Below are positions 40,909 to 51,683 of a stretch of 64,000 nt of DNA, in pieces. The notes under the pieces were generated by a model. That model had not been told where the DNA came from. It worked only from the letters and a program-made list of their open reading frames with translations, and made no database searches. Origin of the DNA: Azorinus chamasolen (Eukaryota > Mollusca > Bivalvia > Cardiida > Solecurtidae); assembly GCA_963576725.1 (NCBI GenBank), contig OY755244.1, positions 77,437,620 through 77,501,619 of the forward strand, given 5' to 3'. A program made the translations under genes and the position numbers. The stretch's first letter is position 1; each line of letters opens with the position of its first letter.

Positions 40909-41134
40909 TTAACCCTTTCCTCCATAAATAAGCCTTTCTACTCCTATGTAAATATCATTTTTGAAACCATTGTGATAAATAGAGCATTTTCTCTATAGGA
41001 ACAATGCTCTATTTATCTCATTGGTTTCAAAACTACACTATTCTAACATTTTTCTTTTCTCTAGTAAATGCTCCTTTTCGGTAGATTTATTCAAAGAGGT
41101 TGGGTCTAAAAATAGTCTATGAGGGAATTGGTTA
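40909..41134 (-). mobile_element. T3 MITE
   Basis: Complete left end; right end degraded to GGGAATTGGTTA. CTCTTGCTTTT precedes it, and also precedes the T2 terminus near 40597. Confidence 0.8.
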
Positions 41135-41579
41135 CAGACACCAGTGTCTTTATTCATAAGGTGATCACTGTTGGCGGTGTTCATTGCAGATATGACCTTG
41201 CCGGCCACTGAACTTGCGAGTAGCCATTATGAGTCGAATTTCATGAGGGTCTCATTTTCACGCATCTATTACGGTATCATTTTTTCATCCATCCTAAATC
41301 TCCCTAGCAAGACATCACAGCTTGCTAATAACAGATTTGGCGCAGTTTTCCCGTGGCTTAGTTTAGTGTAATAAGTATTTTCTCCGTCATAGTCAGTAAT
41401 TGTAGGGTGTTTGTGACTGAAATACCACCCAGCTGGAATCGATACTCCACGAAATTTGGATAATAATACAAGGACAAGTTGTTACTATGTGCTTATGCCT
41501 ACTGTAATGGCAGTGGAAAAGAGTTTTCTTACCAAACCAGAATCTTGTATTTTTATTCAGTCTGTCTATGACATTCTAT
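41135..41579. other. No gene seen
   Basis: Less repetitive than its surroundings; a 66-residue plus-strand frame at 41171-41371 has no recognisable motif or splice context. Confidence 0.35.
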
Positions 41580-41690
41580 ATAACCCTTTACTTAACTAAT
41601 ATATCTTTTGATGCCTTTACAAACTCAGTAGACCCAGATCAGATGGCTCCTGTAAGAGCCATCTAATCACGGTCTGCTCTGTTTGCTTAT
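41580..41690 (+). mobile_element. T2 MITE, right arm lost
   Basis: ATAACCCTTTAC, hairpin GGCTCCTGTAAGAGCC, then TTTGCTTATATG where it stops. Confidence 0.6.
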
Positions 41691-41692
41691 AT

Positions 41693-41780
41693 GTTGCCAT
41701 GGTGATAAATATTCTCCACTGTTTGCCATGGCAATAATTTTTCTCTTCTGTACCATTGCAATAAATTTTCTCTACTCTCT
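41693..41780. repeat. Three diverged 29-bp tandem units
   Basis: Units begin TTGCCATGG(T/C)GATAA or CCATTGCAATAA and end TTCTCT-CTGT; a T-run follows at 41789-41800. Confidence 0.7.
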
Positions 41781-41807
41781 GCAATATTTTTTTTTTTTTT
41801 TACTTTT

Positions 41808-42006
41808 TTAAGCCCTTTACTCAATGAAGAAAAAATGACATCATCAATATTAATTAGATAAATTGTTATAGTGGCACACTGACAAAGAAATACTTAATCA
41901 TGGCAGAAACTGTAGAAATAATCTATATTATATCATAAGCAAACAGAGCAGACCCCAATCATACAGGAGCCATCTGATCTGGATGTACCTAGTTTGCAAA
42001 GCCTTA
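41808..42006 (-). mobile_element. T2 MITE, right end replaced by T3
   Basis: TTAAGCCCTTTACTC, ATCATGGCAGAAACTGTAG, shortened hairpin, AGTTTGCAAAGCC, then T3 at the TTAA. Confidence 0.7.
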
Positions 42007-42237
42007 ACCCTTTCCCTCATATGCTATTTTTAGAGCCAGCCTCATTGAATAAGTCTACCTACAAGGAGTATTAACTAACTTAGAGAAAAGGAATTTTTTA
42101 GATTTGTTTAATTTGAATCCATTGTGATAAATAGAGCATTTGCTCCTATAGGAGCAAATGCTCTATTTATCACTATGGTTTCAACAGGTGACTTTTACAG
42201 AGGCGTAGAAAGGCGTATTTATGGAGGAAAGAGTTAG
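42004..42237 (+). mobile_element. T3 MITE nested at the end of T2
   Basis: Perfect apex CTCCTATAGGAG at 42143-42154; right TTAA mutated to TTAG. Confidence 0.85.
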
Positions 42238-42295
42238 TAACATGAATATACAGTAGGTAATGGGCTAAACCGTTCAAATAAATTCAGGAAAGTAA

Positions 42296-42503
42296 TGCAG
42301 TAAAAGCCCTCTAAACCTGACGTTCAATGTAGTATAAATATCGGTCTTGGAGTCAGGTGGCAGCTTAATGCAGGGTACAAGTCATGCAGAAAGCTCCTTG
42401 AGGAGCTTTCTGCATGACTTTTACCCTGCATTAAGCAGCCACCTGCCTAAAAGTATCTAGATTCTTCTCTACTAGAATTTCAGTTTAGAGGGGTTTTACT
42501 GTA
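42296..42503 (+). mobile_element. M1 MITE
   Basis: CAGTAAAAGCCCTCTAAACC to GGGGTTTTACTG-TA. Stem CAGGTGGCAGCTTAATGCAG; apex CTCCTTGAGGAG at 42394-42405. Left TA is mutated to TG. Confidence 0.85.
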
Positions 42504-43061
42504 AATGCATTGTCCTGTCTTTCATGTGAATACAGTAATAATACTCCTCAAAACAAGATGCTCAATTTAGTTATAAATAGTAGTCTTGGAGTTTAGGTGG
42601 GGAGGTGTTACTGTACAGTCACTTCCAGCATTCATTGGGTGTTAATAACTCTACCTGACTGTGCAGGGTCTGCTCTGTGGGCTTTTATGTTACACATACA
42701 AAACTGATTTGCCACAATGTTTTCGTATTTTCTATTTTTGAATAAAATTTCATAATTTTCAGCGTTTTGTTGAAAAAAAATTCCAAGTTAAGGATGACAG
42801 TAAAAATAGTGGAGATATGGGAAATGCATAAAAAATCCAAACTGCCTTTTGAAGCTATGCATATACATGTATTATACCGTATGCAAACTGTAATATTATA
42901 ACAACACCTAAATCATAACTTCCCCATACGCCTTTGCCTGGTTTTCTCCACAATTTTCTCTGGCCTTTTTAAATGTATGTTGCTATACATTATCATTTGC
43001 TGACATTCTAGGTTGGTCTGAGCCATTATGGATCCCAATATAAGACCTGTAATTATCTATT
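42504..43061. other. No gene seen
   Basis: AT-rich; a scrap of hairpin arm (GCAGGGTCTGCTCTGTGGGC) near 42663; otherwise nothing assigned. Confidence 0.3.
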
Positions 43062-43295
43062 TTAACCCATTCCCTCATGCTGATACTTTTTGACGCCTCT
43101 GCACACGTCACATGTTGAAACCATTGTGATAAATAGAGCATTTGTTCCATAGGATCAAATTAATTTTCTGTTTGTCACAGTGGTTTCAAAACTACACAAT
43201 TCTAAAAAAAATCCTTTTCACCAGTAAATGCTCCTTTTCGGTAGATTTATTGAAAGAGGTTGGGACTAAATATAGCCTATGAGGGAATGGGTTAA
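43062..43295 (-). mobile_element. T3 MITE
   Basis: Complete; hairpin apex replaced by GTTCCATAGGATCAAATTAA. Confidence 0.85.
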
Positions 43296-43319
43296 TTGCA
43301 CTTTTGTTACTTTGTACAG

Positions 43320-43574
43320 TTAACCCTTTTCTTGCTGATTTTAGAATACATTTCCCCTTCTTTACCCATGCCCTGTTGTATAATTATATATATCTTCACT
43401 GTGTACAAGTACATGTATATCGCTGTGCGATCACTGCCGTGGAGTGCACTGGTTGCACAATCAACTTGTAAATAGTGCAGACCCTGATGAGACAGCTCCT
43501 GCAGGAGCTGTCTCATCTGGGTCTTCACTATTTACAGGTAGGTATATTGACGTGAATAGCTAGCGAAGGGTTAA
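43320..43574 (+). mobile_element. T7 MITE
   Basis: Very close to the copy at 3432, including TGCACTGGTTGCACAATCAA; apex CTCCTGCAGGAG. The high similarity suggests the most recent activity among T families. Confidence 0.85.
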
Positions 43575-43714
43575 GTATACACTAGTATTCCATGAGCAAA
43601 CAGAGCAGATCCTGTCCTGACAGCTTTGTTTGTAAACAGTTGTAAAGTATTTCTCCTAAATCTATCTATCTATCTACTAAAGTTAAGTATATATTTAGCT
43701 ATTTACATGGGTGT

Positions 43715-43874
43715 CTTTATAAGCAGGTGGTAGCTTAATGCAGGACAAAAGTAATGCAGAAAGCTCCTCTAGGAGCTTTCTGCATTACTTTTGTCCTGCA
43801 TTAAGGAACCACCTGCATCTAGCACCCAGAATTATACATCTTTTAGGTGGTCACATTAGCGGGGTTTTACTGTA
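43715..43874 (+). mobile_element. M1 MITE, left end lost
   Basis: Perfect long stem AGCAGGTGGTAGCTTAATGC with apex CTCCTCTAGGAG at 43764-43775; ends GGGGTTTTACTG-TA. A TCTA microsatellite lies just upstream (43658-43675). Confidence 0.8.
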
Positions 43875-43990
43875 TTTAGTGATTTACCTTGAGAGCAATT
43901 ATTAATACCTACAGAAATGAATATGTCAAATTCCAAAAATTTGATATATTTACTTCAGAGTTTAGCTTTAAATTTATCAGCTAAATACAT

Positions 43991-44184
43991 TTAACACATT
44001 CCCTCATATTGATGCCTTTTTATGCTTCTGTAAAAGTCACTTTTTGAAACCATTGTGATAAATAGAGAAAGTTGCACCTATGCTCTGTTTATCACAATGG
44101 TTCCTTTTTGTAGTAAATGCTCCTTTTCAGTAGATTTATTCAAAGAGGTTGGGTCTAAAAATAGCCTATCAAGGAATGGGTTAT
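43991..44184 (-). mobile_element. T3 MITE, shortened hairpin
   Basis: TTAACACATTCCCTC; stem ATTGTGATAAATAGAG then AAAGTTGCACCTATGC; right TTAA mutated to TTAT. Confidence 0.8.
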
Positions 44185-44199
44185 GTTGAATAGACAATT

Positions 44200-44275
44200 C
44201 TGAAGAGTTTGGTGGAGAAATAAAAGAGCTATCCTTGAAAATGTTTTAATTTACGCTTCTTGTCTGGACCTCTGA
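44200..44275 (+). mobile_element. H-family right arm
   Basis: GTTTGGTGGAGAAATAAAAG, CTTGAAAATGTTTTAATTTA and CTTGTCTGGACCTCTG; left part missing. Confidence 0.6.
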
Positions 44276-44485
44276 GTGGAGAAACAGGTCATGCATCCTT
44301 GAATGTTCCACCTCATCGTGAACCTGCAAAACCGTTACTAGGGAAATGGATTATTGTACTCCTAAAGCTAAAAACACTTTATCCCCCATCTGATGTACCT
44401 AAACATAGGTTTAAATTTATTTTCTCCAATACTTCAATTTATAGAGTGACAAGCTTCTCAGTTTTTACAGATTCTACTATGCACT

Positions 44486-44721
44486 TTAACCATTTCCCTC
44501 CATGAATATTCATGTAAGAAATAATGACTCCATGAATATTATTTTTATTTTTTTTATACTGACACGTAAACACAGGATAGAAACCCTAGAATCACATCTA
44601 TAGTATTTCATAAGCAAACAGAGCAGACCCTGATCAGATGGCTCCTGTAGGAGCCGTCTGATCTGGGTCTACTCTGTTTGCAAAAGGCATAGAAATGCGT
44701 ATTTATGGAGTAAATGGTTAA
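44486..44721 (-). mobile_element. T2 MITE
   Basis: TTAACCATTTCCCTCC to GGAGTAAATGGTTAA with perfect apex CTCCTGTAGGAG near 44644-44655. Confidence 0.85.
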
Positions 44722-44727
44722 ATAATG

Positions 44728-44931
44728 CAAACGCCTCTGTAATAACCACTTCTTGAAACCATTGTGATAAATAGAGCATTTGCTCCTATAGGAGCAAATG
44801 CTCTATTTATCACAATGGTTTCAAAAACTACACAATTCTAAAAAAAATTCTTTTCTCTAGTTAATGCTCCTTTTGGGTAGATTCATTCAAAGAGGTTGGG
44901 TCTAAAAATAGCTTATGGAGGAAAGGGTTAA
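44728..44931 (-). mobile_element. T3 MITE, left end lost
   Basis: Starts AAACGCCTCTGTAATAACC. Perfect hairpin with 33-base arms and apex CTCCTATAGGAG at 44783-44794. Ends GGAAAGGGTTAA. Confidence 0.85.
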
Positions 44932-44937
44932 CTGGCA

Positions 44938-45115
44938 TTTCCAAACTGTGCAGACTTAGATCAGAGAGTTGCTAGAGTAGCCTTCTAATCAAGGTCTACA
45001 CTGTTTGTCATTCAAAGCCCTATTTCAACGAAGTTTACCTTTTCATTGTATATGGACTTTACCATACACAGTGATGGAATATTCCAGTTTGGAAATTCAG
45101 CTTTCAGAAGGTTTA
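44938..45115 (+). mobile_element. T6 MITE, degenerate
   Basis: CCAAACTGTGCAGACTTAGA, GTTTGTCATTCAAAGCCC and GATGGAATATTCCAGTTTGG; termini eroded. Confidence 0.55.
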
Positions 45116-45442
45116 GCAGCGTTTTTCATCATCCAGTGTTATTTTAGACTGAGATATCAGCTAAGTGAGAGCGCTGCAGACTATTGATTGGCAGACGGGG
45201 CCTCTGTCGGACAACATCTGTGTCGCGAAAATTGACAGAAGCTACCTTTGACATTTTCGGGAGACAATAATGGTAGAACTAGATAACAAAGAAGGACTGG
45301 AGGATGCCTAATAAATATAGACATCTTGTGTCGTTCCAAGGGAGGGGGGTTATTTGGCAGTGTAAGCACATCTGAGCCGATATTTTCAGAAACTTGATGT
45401 ATAAACATAACTCTATGATTCTACTGTCAGCGCTGTGCTTGC
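45116..45442. other. No gene seen
   Basis: Somewhat GC-richer than average; no frame longer than 75 codons and no family motif. Confidence 0.3.
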
Positions 45443-45671
45443 TTAACCCGTTCCCTCATATTGATGCCATTTGAAGCCTATGTTGAAGTCACTTCTTGAA
45501 ACCATTGTGATAAATAGAGCATTTGCTCCATAGGAGCAAATGCTCTATTTATCACAATGGTTTCAAATCTACACAATTCTATAGTTTTCCATTTCTCTAG
45601 TAAATGCTCCTTTTCGATGGATATATTCAAAGAGTTTGGATCTAAAAATAGCTTATGAAGGAATGGGTTAA
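45443..45671 (-). mobile_element. T3 MITE
   Basis: Complete; apex CTCCATAGGAGC (one pair shorter). Confidence 0.85.
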
Positions 45672-45768
45672 TTCATGGGTTTAACCTTTGCAACCAGTGA
45701 AGAGCATGACTAGGTGATGCAGAATTGTGGATCTGGTCAAGGATTATAGTGATCAGCATGTTCACAGC

Positions 45769-45845
45769 TTAACTCTTTACTCGATGAATATTTATGCAAG
45801 AAATGATGATGTTATCAATACTAATTAGTGCACTGCATTGAAAAT
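45769..45845 (-). mobile_element. T2 left end
   Basis: TTAACTCTTTACTCGATGAA with GATGATGTTATCAATACTAA; cut by the RC-like array that follows. Confidence 0.6.
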
Positions 45846-46617
45846 GTATAAACCCTATAGGAATCACATTTTCTGTCTGTCTGTCAGTCCATCTGTCCGT
45901 CCGTCTGTGCATCCGTCCGTCAGTCAACACTTTTGATATGACGTGATAACTCAATACTTCACATATTGGTTTCATATTAAGGGCATATGCTTAGTATCAT
46001 CAGAGGAAGAGGCCTATAGTTTTTGGGTTAAATCAGATCACTTTATCTAGAGTTATCTGCCCTTGATTCATCAAAAATGCCATCAACTTTTATTAACACT
46101 TTTGATGTGACGCGATAACTCAAACAGTAATTCACATATTGGTTTCATATTAAGGGCATATGCGAAGTATCACCAGAGGAAGACGCGTATAGTTTTTGGG
46201 TTGAATCAGATCACTATGTCTAGAGTTAAATGCCCTTGATTCATCAAAAATGCCATAAACTTTTGTCAACACTTGATATGACTACTTGATATAACTCAAA
46301 TAGTACTTCACATATTGGTTTCCTATTCAGAGCGTATGCTTAAATTTCATCAGAGGAAGATGCCTATAGTTTTTGGGTTGAATCAGATCACTAGGTCTAG
46401 AGTTATCTGCCCTTGATTCATCCAAAATGCCATAAACTTTTGTCAACATGCGATAACTCAAACAGTACTGGTACAGTACTGGTACATGTACTTCACACAT
46501 TTGATCCATATTAAGGGCATATGCTTAGTATTATGAGAGGAAGACACCTATAGTTTTGGGGTTGAATGAGATCACCATGTCCAGAGTTATCTGCCCTTGA
46601 TTTATCAAAAATGCTAT
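45846..46617 (+). mobile_element. RC-like element with four cores
   Basis: A GTCTGTCTGTCAGTCC tract is followed by four cores of about 160-185 bp sharing CACATATTGGTTTCATATTA and AGAGTTATCTGCCCTTGATT. No end hairpins recognised. Confidence 0.55.
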
Positions 46618-46736
46618 ATTCAACAAAAGATCATCTCCAAAACATCCTGTGTTCGTTTGCCAATGTAGAATTTCAGCAAATTAATATTCATGATGTCATT
46701 ATTTCTAATATGAATATTCATGAAGTGAAGAGTTAA
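46618..46736 (+). mobile_element. T2 right arm
   Basis: ATTCATGATGTCATTATTTC to GAAGAGTTAA. It is the same T2 end as at 45769 but inverted, so two different T2 copies flank the array. Confidence 0.65.
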
Positions 46737-46751
46737 AGGCTTTGTATGACA

Positions 46752-47018
46752 TACAGCTGAACTTCGATATCTCAAACTCATATAACTCGAACTTCTGGAT
46801 AACTCGAACAAAAACTTTGGTCCTTCCAAAATCTAACAATACAGAATTGCTCTAAAATGTATCACTACGCATATCTAGAAACACATTTCACAGCTTAATG
46901 CAGGTCTACAGTAATGCTGAAAGCTCCTACAGGATTAAAATCCGATAACTTGAACTTCTGTTATCTCGAACTTACTTGTATGGTCCCTTGAAGTTCGAGA
47001 TATCGAAGTTCAACTGTA
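46752..47018 (+). mobile_element. M2 MITE
   Basis: CAGCTGAACTTCGATATCTC to GATATCGAAGTTCAACTG with TA on both sides; inner AAAGCTCCTACAGGAT has lost its right arm. Serves as the uninterrupted reference for the copy at 2150. Confidence 0.8.
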
Positions 47019-47224
47019 GTCCTTTAGCTGTTTATTTGCATGAAGTGTAGATACAGATCAGGCATTCAATGGCACAGAATAAAAAACAAACTATACAATT
47101 GTAGTATATTTAACACATACATTAATGCATGTGTTATAAATAAACTATAGTCTTTGGTTTATCTAGTGCCAGTGCATTCATTGTATTTTAAAACATGATC
47201 AGACATTTTTAGATTGGCAAGTTA

Positions 47225-47694
47225 TTAACCCTTAACTCTATATATGGTATATGCCTTTCAACACCTTTGCACACAGTAGACCCAAATCAGACAGCTCCTG
47301 TAGAAGCCATCTGATCAGGATCCTCTCCGTTTGCCTATGGAATAACATAGATCTGATTCTACGGTTGTGGCCAAACATTCCTATGTTCACTTGCCTTTAT
47401 AACAATTCAGCAAATTAATATTCATTTCTTCTTTCTTTTTTTTAACCCTTTCCTCCATAAATATGTCTTTCTACGCCTCTGTAAAAGTCACCTGTTGAAA
47501 CCATTGTGATAAATAGAGTATTTGCTCCTACAGGAGCAAATGCTTTATTTATCACAATGGTTTCAAACTACAAAATTCATTTTTTTTCCTTTTCTCTAGG
47601 TAATGCTCCTTTTCGTAGATTTATTCAAATTGGTTGGAACTTAAAATAGCCTATGAGGGAATGGGTTAATGAATTTAATGGAGTAAAATTTTAA
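47225..47694 (+). mobile_element. T2 MITE split by T3
   Basis: TTAACCCTTAACTC, GATTCTACGGTTGTGGCC, then TCTTTCTTTTTTTTAA before the insert; TGAATTTAATGGAGTAAAAT after it. Confidence 0.7.
47452..47669 (-). mobile_element. T3 MITE nested in T2
   Basis: Complete; apex CTCCTACAGGAG; stem ATTTGC-GCAAAT intact. Confidence 0.85.
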
Positions 47695-47938
47695 CCCTTT
47701 ACTCCATAAATATGCCTTTCTACGCCTTTGCAAACAGAATAGACCTAGATCAGAGGGTTCCTATAGGAGCCGTCTGATCAGGGTCTGCTCTGTTTGCTTA
47801 TGATATGATATAGATACATGTATATCATTCTACAATTTTTACCATAAAAAAATCCTGAGTCCATGTGCTACAATCAATCTAATTAATATTCATGACGTCA
47901 TTATTTCTTACATGAATATTCATGGTTTAAAGGGTTAA
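47691..47938 (+). mobile_element. T2 MITE
   Basis: TTAACCCTTTACTCC to TTAAAGGGTTAA; shares TTAAs with the T2 before it and with the satellite after it. Confidence 0.8.
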
Positions 47939-49696
47939 TGCTGGAGCCATCTTGTCTTGGTCTGCTCTGTTTGCATAATGCTGGAGCCATCTTGTCTGGG
48001 TCTGCTCTGTTTGCATAATGCTGGAGCCATCTTGTCTGGGTCTACTCTGTTTGCATAATGCTGGAGCCATCTGGTCTGGGTCTGCTCTGTTTGCATAATG
48101 CTGGAGCTGTCTGGTCTGGGTCTGCTCTGTTTGCATAATGCTGGAGCCATCTGGTCTGGGTCTGCTCTGTTTGCATAATGCTGGAGCCATCTGGTCTGGG
48201 TCTGCTCTGTTTGCATAATGCTGGATCCATCTGGTCTGGGTCTGCTCTGTTTGCATAATGCTAGAACCATCTTGTCTGGGTCTGCTCTGTTTGCATAATG
48301 CTGGAGCCATCTTGTCTGGGTCTGCTCTGTTTGCATAATGCTGGAGCCATCTTGTCTGGGTCTGCTCTGTTTGCATAATGCTGGAGCCATCTTGTCTGGG
48401 TCTGCTCTGTTTGCATAATGCTGGATCCATCTGGTCTGGGTCTGCTCTGTTTGCATAATGCTAGAGCCATCTTGTCTGGGTCTGCTCTGTTTGCATAATG
48501 CTGGAGCCATCTTGTCTGGGTCTGCTCTGTTTGCATAATGCTGGAGCCATCTTGTCTGGGTCTGCTCTGTTTGCATAATGCTGGAGCCATCTTGTCTGGG
48601 TCTACTCTGTTTGCATAATGCTGGAGCTGTCTGGTCTGGGTCTGCTCTGTTTGCATAATGCTGGAGCCATCTTGTCTGGGTCTGCTCTGTTTGCATAATG
48701 CTGGATCCATCTGGTCTGGGTCTGCTCTGTTTGCATAATGCTGGATCCATCTGGTCTGGGTCTGCTCTGTTTGCATAATGCTGGAGCCATCTTGTCTGGG
48801 TCTGCTCTGTTTGCATAATGCTGGAGCCATCTTGTCTGGGTCTGCTCTGTTTGCATAATGCTGGATCCATCTGGTCTGGGTCTGCTCTGTTTGCATAATG
48901 CTAGAGCCATCTTGTCTGGGTCTGCTCTGTTTGCATAATGCTGGAGCCATCTTGTCTGGGTCTGCTCTGTTTGCATAATGCTGGAGCCATCTTGTCTGGG
49001 TCTGCTCTGTTTGCATAATGCTGGATCCATCTTGTCTGGGTCTGCTCTGTTTGCATAATGCTGGAGCCATCTTGTCTGGGTCTGCTCTGTTTGCATAATG
49101 CTGGATCCATCTGGTCTGGGTCTGCTCTGTTTGCATAATGCTGGATCCATCTGGTCTGGGTCTGCTCTGTTTGCATAATGCTGGAGCCATCTGGTCTGGG
49201 TCTGCTCTGTTTGCATAATGCTGGAGCCATCTTGTCTGGGTCTGCTCTGTTTGCATAATGCTGGAGCCATCTTGTCTGGGTCTGCTCTGTTTGCATAATG
49301 CTGGATCCATCTTGTCTGGGTCTGCTCTGTTTGCATAATGCTGGAGCCATCTGGTCTGGGTCTGCTCTGTTTGCATAATGCTGGATCCATCTGGTCTGGG
49401 TCTGCTCTGTTTGCATAATGCTGGAGCCATCTGGTCTGGGTCTACTCTGTTTGCATAATGCTGGAGCCATCTTGTCTGGGTCTGCTCTGTTTGCATAATG
49501 CTGGAGCCATCTTGTCTGGGTCTGCTCTGTTTGCATAATGCTGGATCCATCTGGTCTGGGTCTGCTCTGTTTGCATAATGCTGGAGCCATCTGGTCTGGG
49601 TCTGCTCTGTTTGCATAATGCTGGAGCCATCTTGTCTGGGTCTGCTCTGTTTGCATAATGCTGGAGCCATCTGGTCTGGGTCTACTCTGTTTGCAA
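47939..49696. repeat. 40-bp satellite, about 44 copies, derived from a T2 hairpin arm
   Basis: Unit CTGGAGCCATCTTGTCTGGG then TCTGCTCTGTTTGCATAATG. It is the right T2 stem arm plus a short joint (ATAATG). Variants are mostly CTTGTC/CTGGTC, GAGCC/GATCC and CTGCTC/CTACTC. Because 40 is not a multiple of 3, the unit is read in all three minus frames with no stop, giving overlapping frames up to 469 codons. Confidence 0.95.
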
Positions 49697-49733
49697 AGTT
49701 GCCAAAAGACGTCTCTACGGAGTAAAGGGTTGA
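49697..49733 (-). mobile_element. T2 terminus closing the satellite
   Basis: AAAGTTGCCAAAAGACGTC and GGAGTAAAGGGTTGA: the normal T2 sequence after the stem arm, with the TTAA mutated to TTGA. Confidence 0.7.
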
Positions 49734-49987
49734 ACAAGCAAGAACATAGTCTATAGAATTCTTCGTTATTACGAAATTGCACTCGTAACAAACAGACTGG
49801 AGCGCAGGTGATCGAGCTATGGAATCTAACAGCAGCCAGACAACTGCTGAAATGAGAAATTTTAATAATTAATGATCGCTGGATTATGTTTTTATAGAAG
49901 TTTTGCAAACTGTTCAGCATGTAATATTATTGACTTATCATGGTATTATATTTCAAAAGTGTTGTTTTCAAATGCTGGAAGGGTCCA

Positions 49988-50415
49988 GTAACCATTTCAG
50001 TGTGGGAAACGAGTTACAAATATCCTTTACAAACAGTGTAGACCCAGATGAGAGGGTTCCCAGAGGAGATTTATCATCAGGGTCTGCACTGTTTGTCATG
50101 TTACATTTTTCTTTAACCCTTTCCTCCATGAATATTCATGTAATATATAATGATGTCATGAAGATTAATTTGCTATAATAATAGCACATGGACACAGGAA
50201 TTTTTGGCCATGGCAGAAACTGTAGAATTATATATATTATGTAATATATCATAAGCACACAGAGCAGACCCTAATCAGATGGCTCCTATAGAAGCCATCT
50301 GATCTGAGTCTACTCTGTTTGCAAAGGCATAGAAAGGCGTATGTATGGAGTAAAGAATTAAACAAAATCCCTGAATATTCATTGTAAATTTGACATGTTT
50401 GAATTTTTGTTGACA
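49988..50415 (+). mobile_element. T4 MITE split by T2
   Basis: GTGTGGGAAACGAGTTAC, stem with AGATGAGAGGGTTCC, GTCATGTTACATTTTTC before the insert; AAAATCCCTGAATATTCATT after it; right end lost. Confidence 0.7.
50113..50361 (-). mobile_element. T2 MITE nested in T4
   Basis: Inserted at TTTCTTTAA of T4. Apex CTCCTATAGAAG; ends GGAGTAAAGAATTAA. Confidence 0.85.
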
Positions 50416-50454
50416 TCTATATTTGTTTAATACTACTGTATCTACATGCTAGGG

Positions 50455-50510
50455 TTAGGTTGCGATAATCTTTGCTAACAGTTTTGATCCAGATGAGAGG
50501 CAGGATAATT
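50455..50510. mobile_element. T5 fragment
   Basis: AACAGTTTTGATCCAGATGA with GAGGC at the expected apex position; rest missing. Confidence 0.4.
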
Positions 50511-50607
50511 GTTTTGTTTTTTATTTCAACATTTTGTTTTTTCATATTCAAATACAGTAAATAAAAAAAGCCTGAATCAGAATCGTAGTAAAGAAGAATT
50601 TAGATAT

Positions 50608-51045
50608 TTAACCCTTTAATCCATGAATATTCATGAAAAAATGATGACATCATGAATATTAAGATTTATTCTTAAAATGGCATATTTATCAAACCAGGAA
50701 TAAGATTTCATATATAAACCCATCAGTCTGTCCGTCAGTCCGTCCATCCATTAAAGTCTGTCTATCATGATACATTGTTGCTCATCTATCACTTTCATTT
50801 CATGACCAATTTTTCTCAAATTTGCTTTAAGAATTGTCATGAATAAAGGCTTGGATGAGTTCCATTTGCAGAGGAACCTGTCAAGGTGAACCACTTTTTT
50901 CTTTGACAATGTGGCAGTGTGGGGTATGTGAGCTTGCTCACTAAAGTTCTTTAATTCCACAAGCAAACAGAGCATACCCTGATCAGACGGGTTCTACTCT
51001 TTTTGCAAAGGCATAGAAAGGTGTGTTTATTGAGTAAAGGATTAA
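50608..51045 (-). mobile_element. T2 MITE with an RC-like insert
   Basis: TTAACCCTTTAATCC, ATGACATCATGAATATTAAG on the left; AATTCCACAAGCAAACAGAG and GAGTAAAGGATTAA on the right. About 250 bases between 50700 and 50945 begin with a GTCTGTCCGTCAGTCC tract and are foreign to T2. Confidence 0.65.
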
Positions 51046-51395
51046 GACAGTGAAGGTGACGCAGAAAGCTCAAAAAAGGACTTTCATACTGCATTAAGCT
51101 GTCATCTGTCTTAACCCATTCCCACTTAGGTTATTTTTAGACCCAACCTCTTTGATTAAATCTTCCAAAAAGGAGCATTAACAAGAGAAATGGAAATTTT
51201 CAGAATTGTGTAGTTTTGAAACTATTGTGCTAAATAGAGCATTTGCTCCTATGGAGCAAATGCTTTATTTATCACAATGGTTTCATAAAGTGACTTTTAC
51301 AGAAGCGTCAAAAGGCGTCAATATGCGAGAATGGGTTAAAGACCTAGCTACATTTATACTAATTTTAATGTTCTGTTTAGAGGGATTTTACTGTA
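51046..51395 (+). mobile_element. M1 MITE, left end lost, split by T3
   Basis: ACGCAGAAAGCTCAAAAAAG and CATTAAGCTGTCATCTGTC before the insert; TTTAGAGGGATTTTACTG-TA after it. Confidence 0.65.
51111..51339 (+). mobile_element. T3 MITE nested in M1
   Basis: TTAACCCATTCCCAC to GAGAATGGGTTAA; apex CTCCTATGGAGC. Confidence 0.85.
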
Positions 51396-51454
51396 TACAT
51401 TTGGTTACATATTTATAATTAGATAAGTATTAGAAAAAATAGTGTTGACCCTAT

Positions 51455-51595
51455 GCTTATGGAAGTTAAATCTGATTTTGCAGTTTCCAAAACAGTGAAA
51501 AAATCCCTTTTCCATGTTCTGTTTTATTGATTCTGTGCATGAATATTCATGGGGTGAACTAATCTTGAATAAATAGTAAACAGGGAAAGGATTAA
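51455..51595 (+). mobile_element. T1 variant right arm
   Basis: GATTTTGCAGTTTCCAAAAC to GGGAAAGGATTAA, the subfamily seen at 5498; hairpin lost. Confidence 0.65.
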
Positions 51596-51683
51596 TTTCA
51601 TGGCTTCATTATTTTCATATATATTATACGGGTAATGCGGATTATTATCTGCAAGAGGGTTTAATCTGCTACATTAAATGTAT

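Noticed and set aside
41171..41371. A small plus-strand gene of 66 residues
   Set aside because: No motif, no codon or splice evidence; kept only as unassigned sequence.
47935..49920. Overlapping minus-strand frames of 167-469 codons as a repeat-protein gene
   Set aside because: They are one 40-bp satellite read in all three frames. Frame-independent openness and MITE-derived flanks argue against a real protein.
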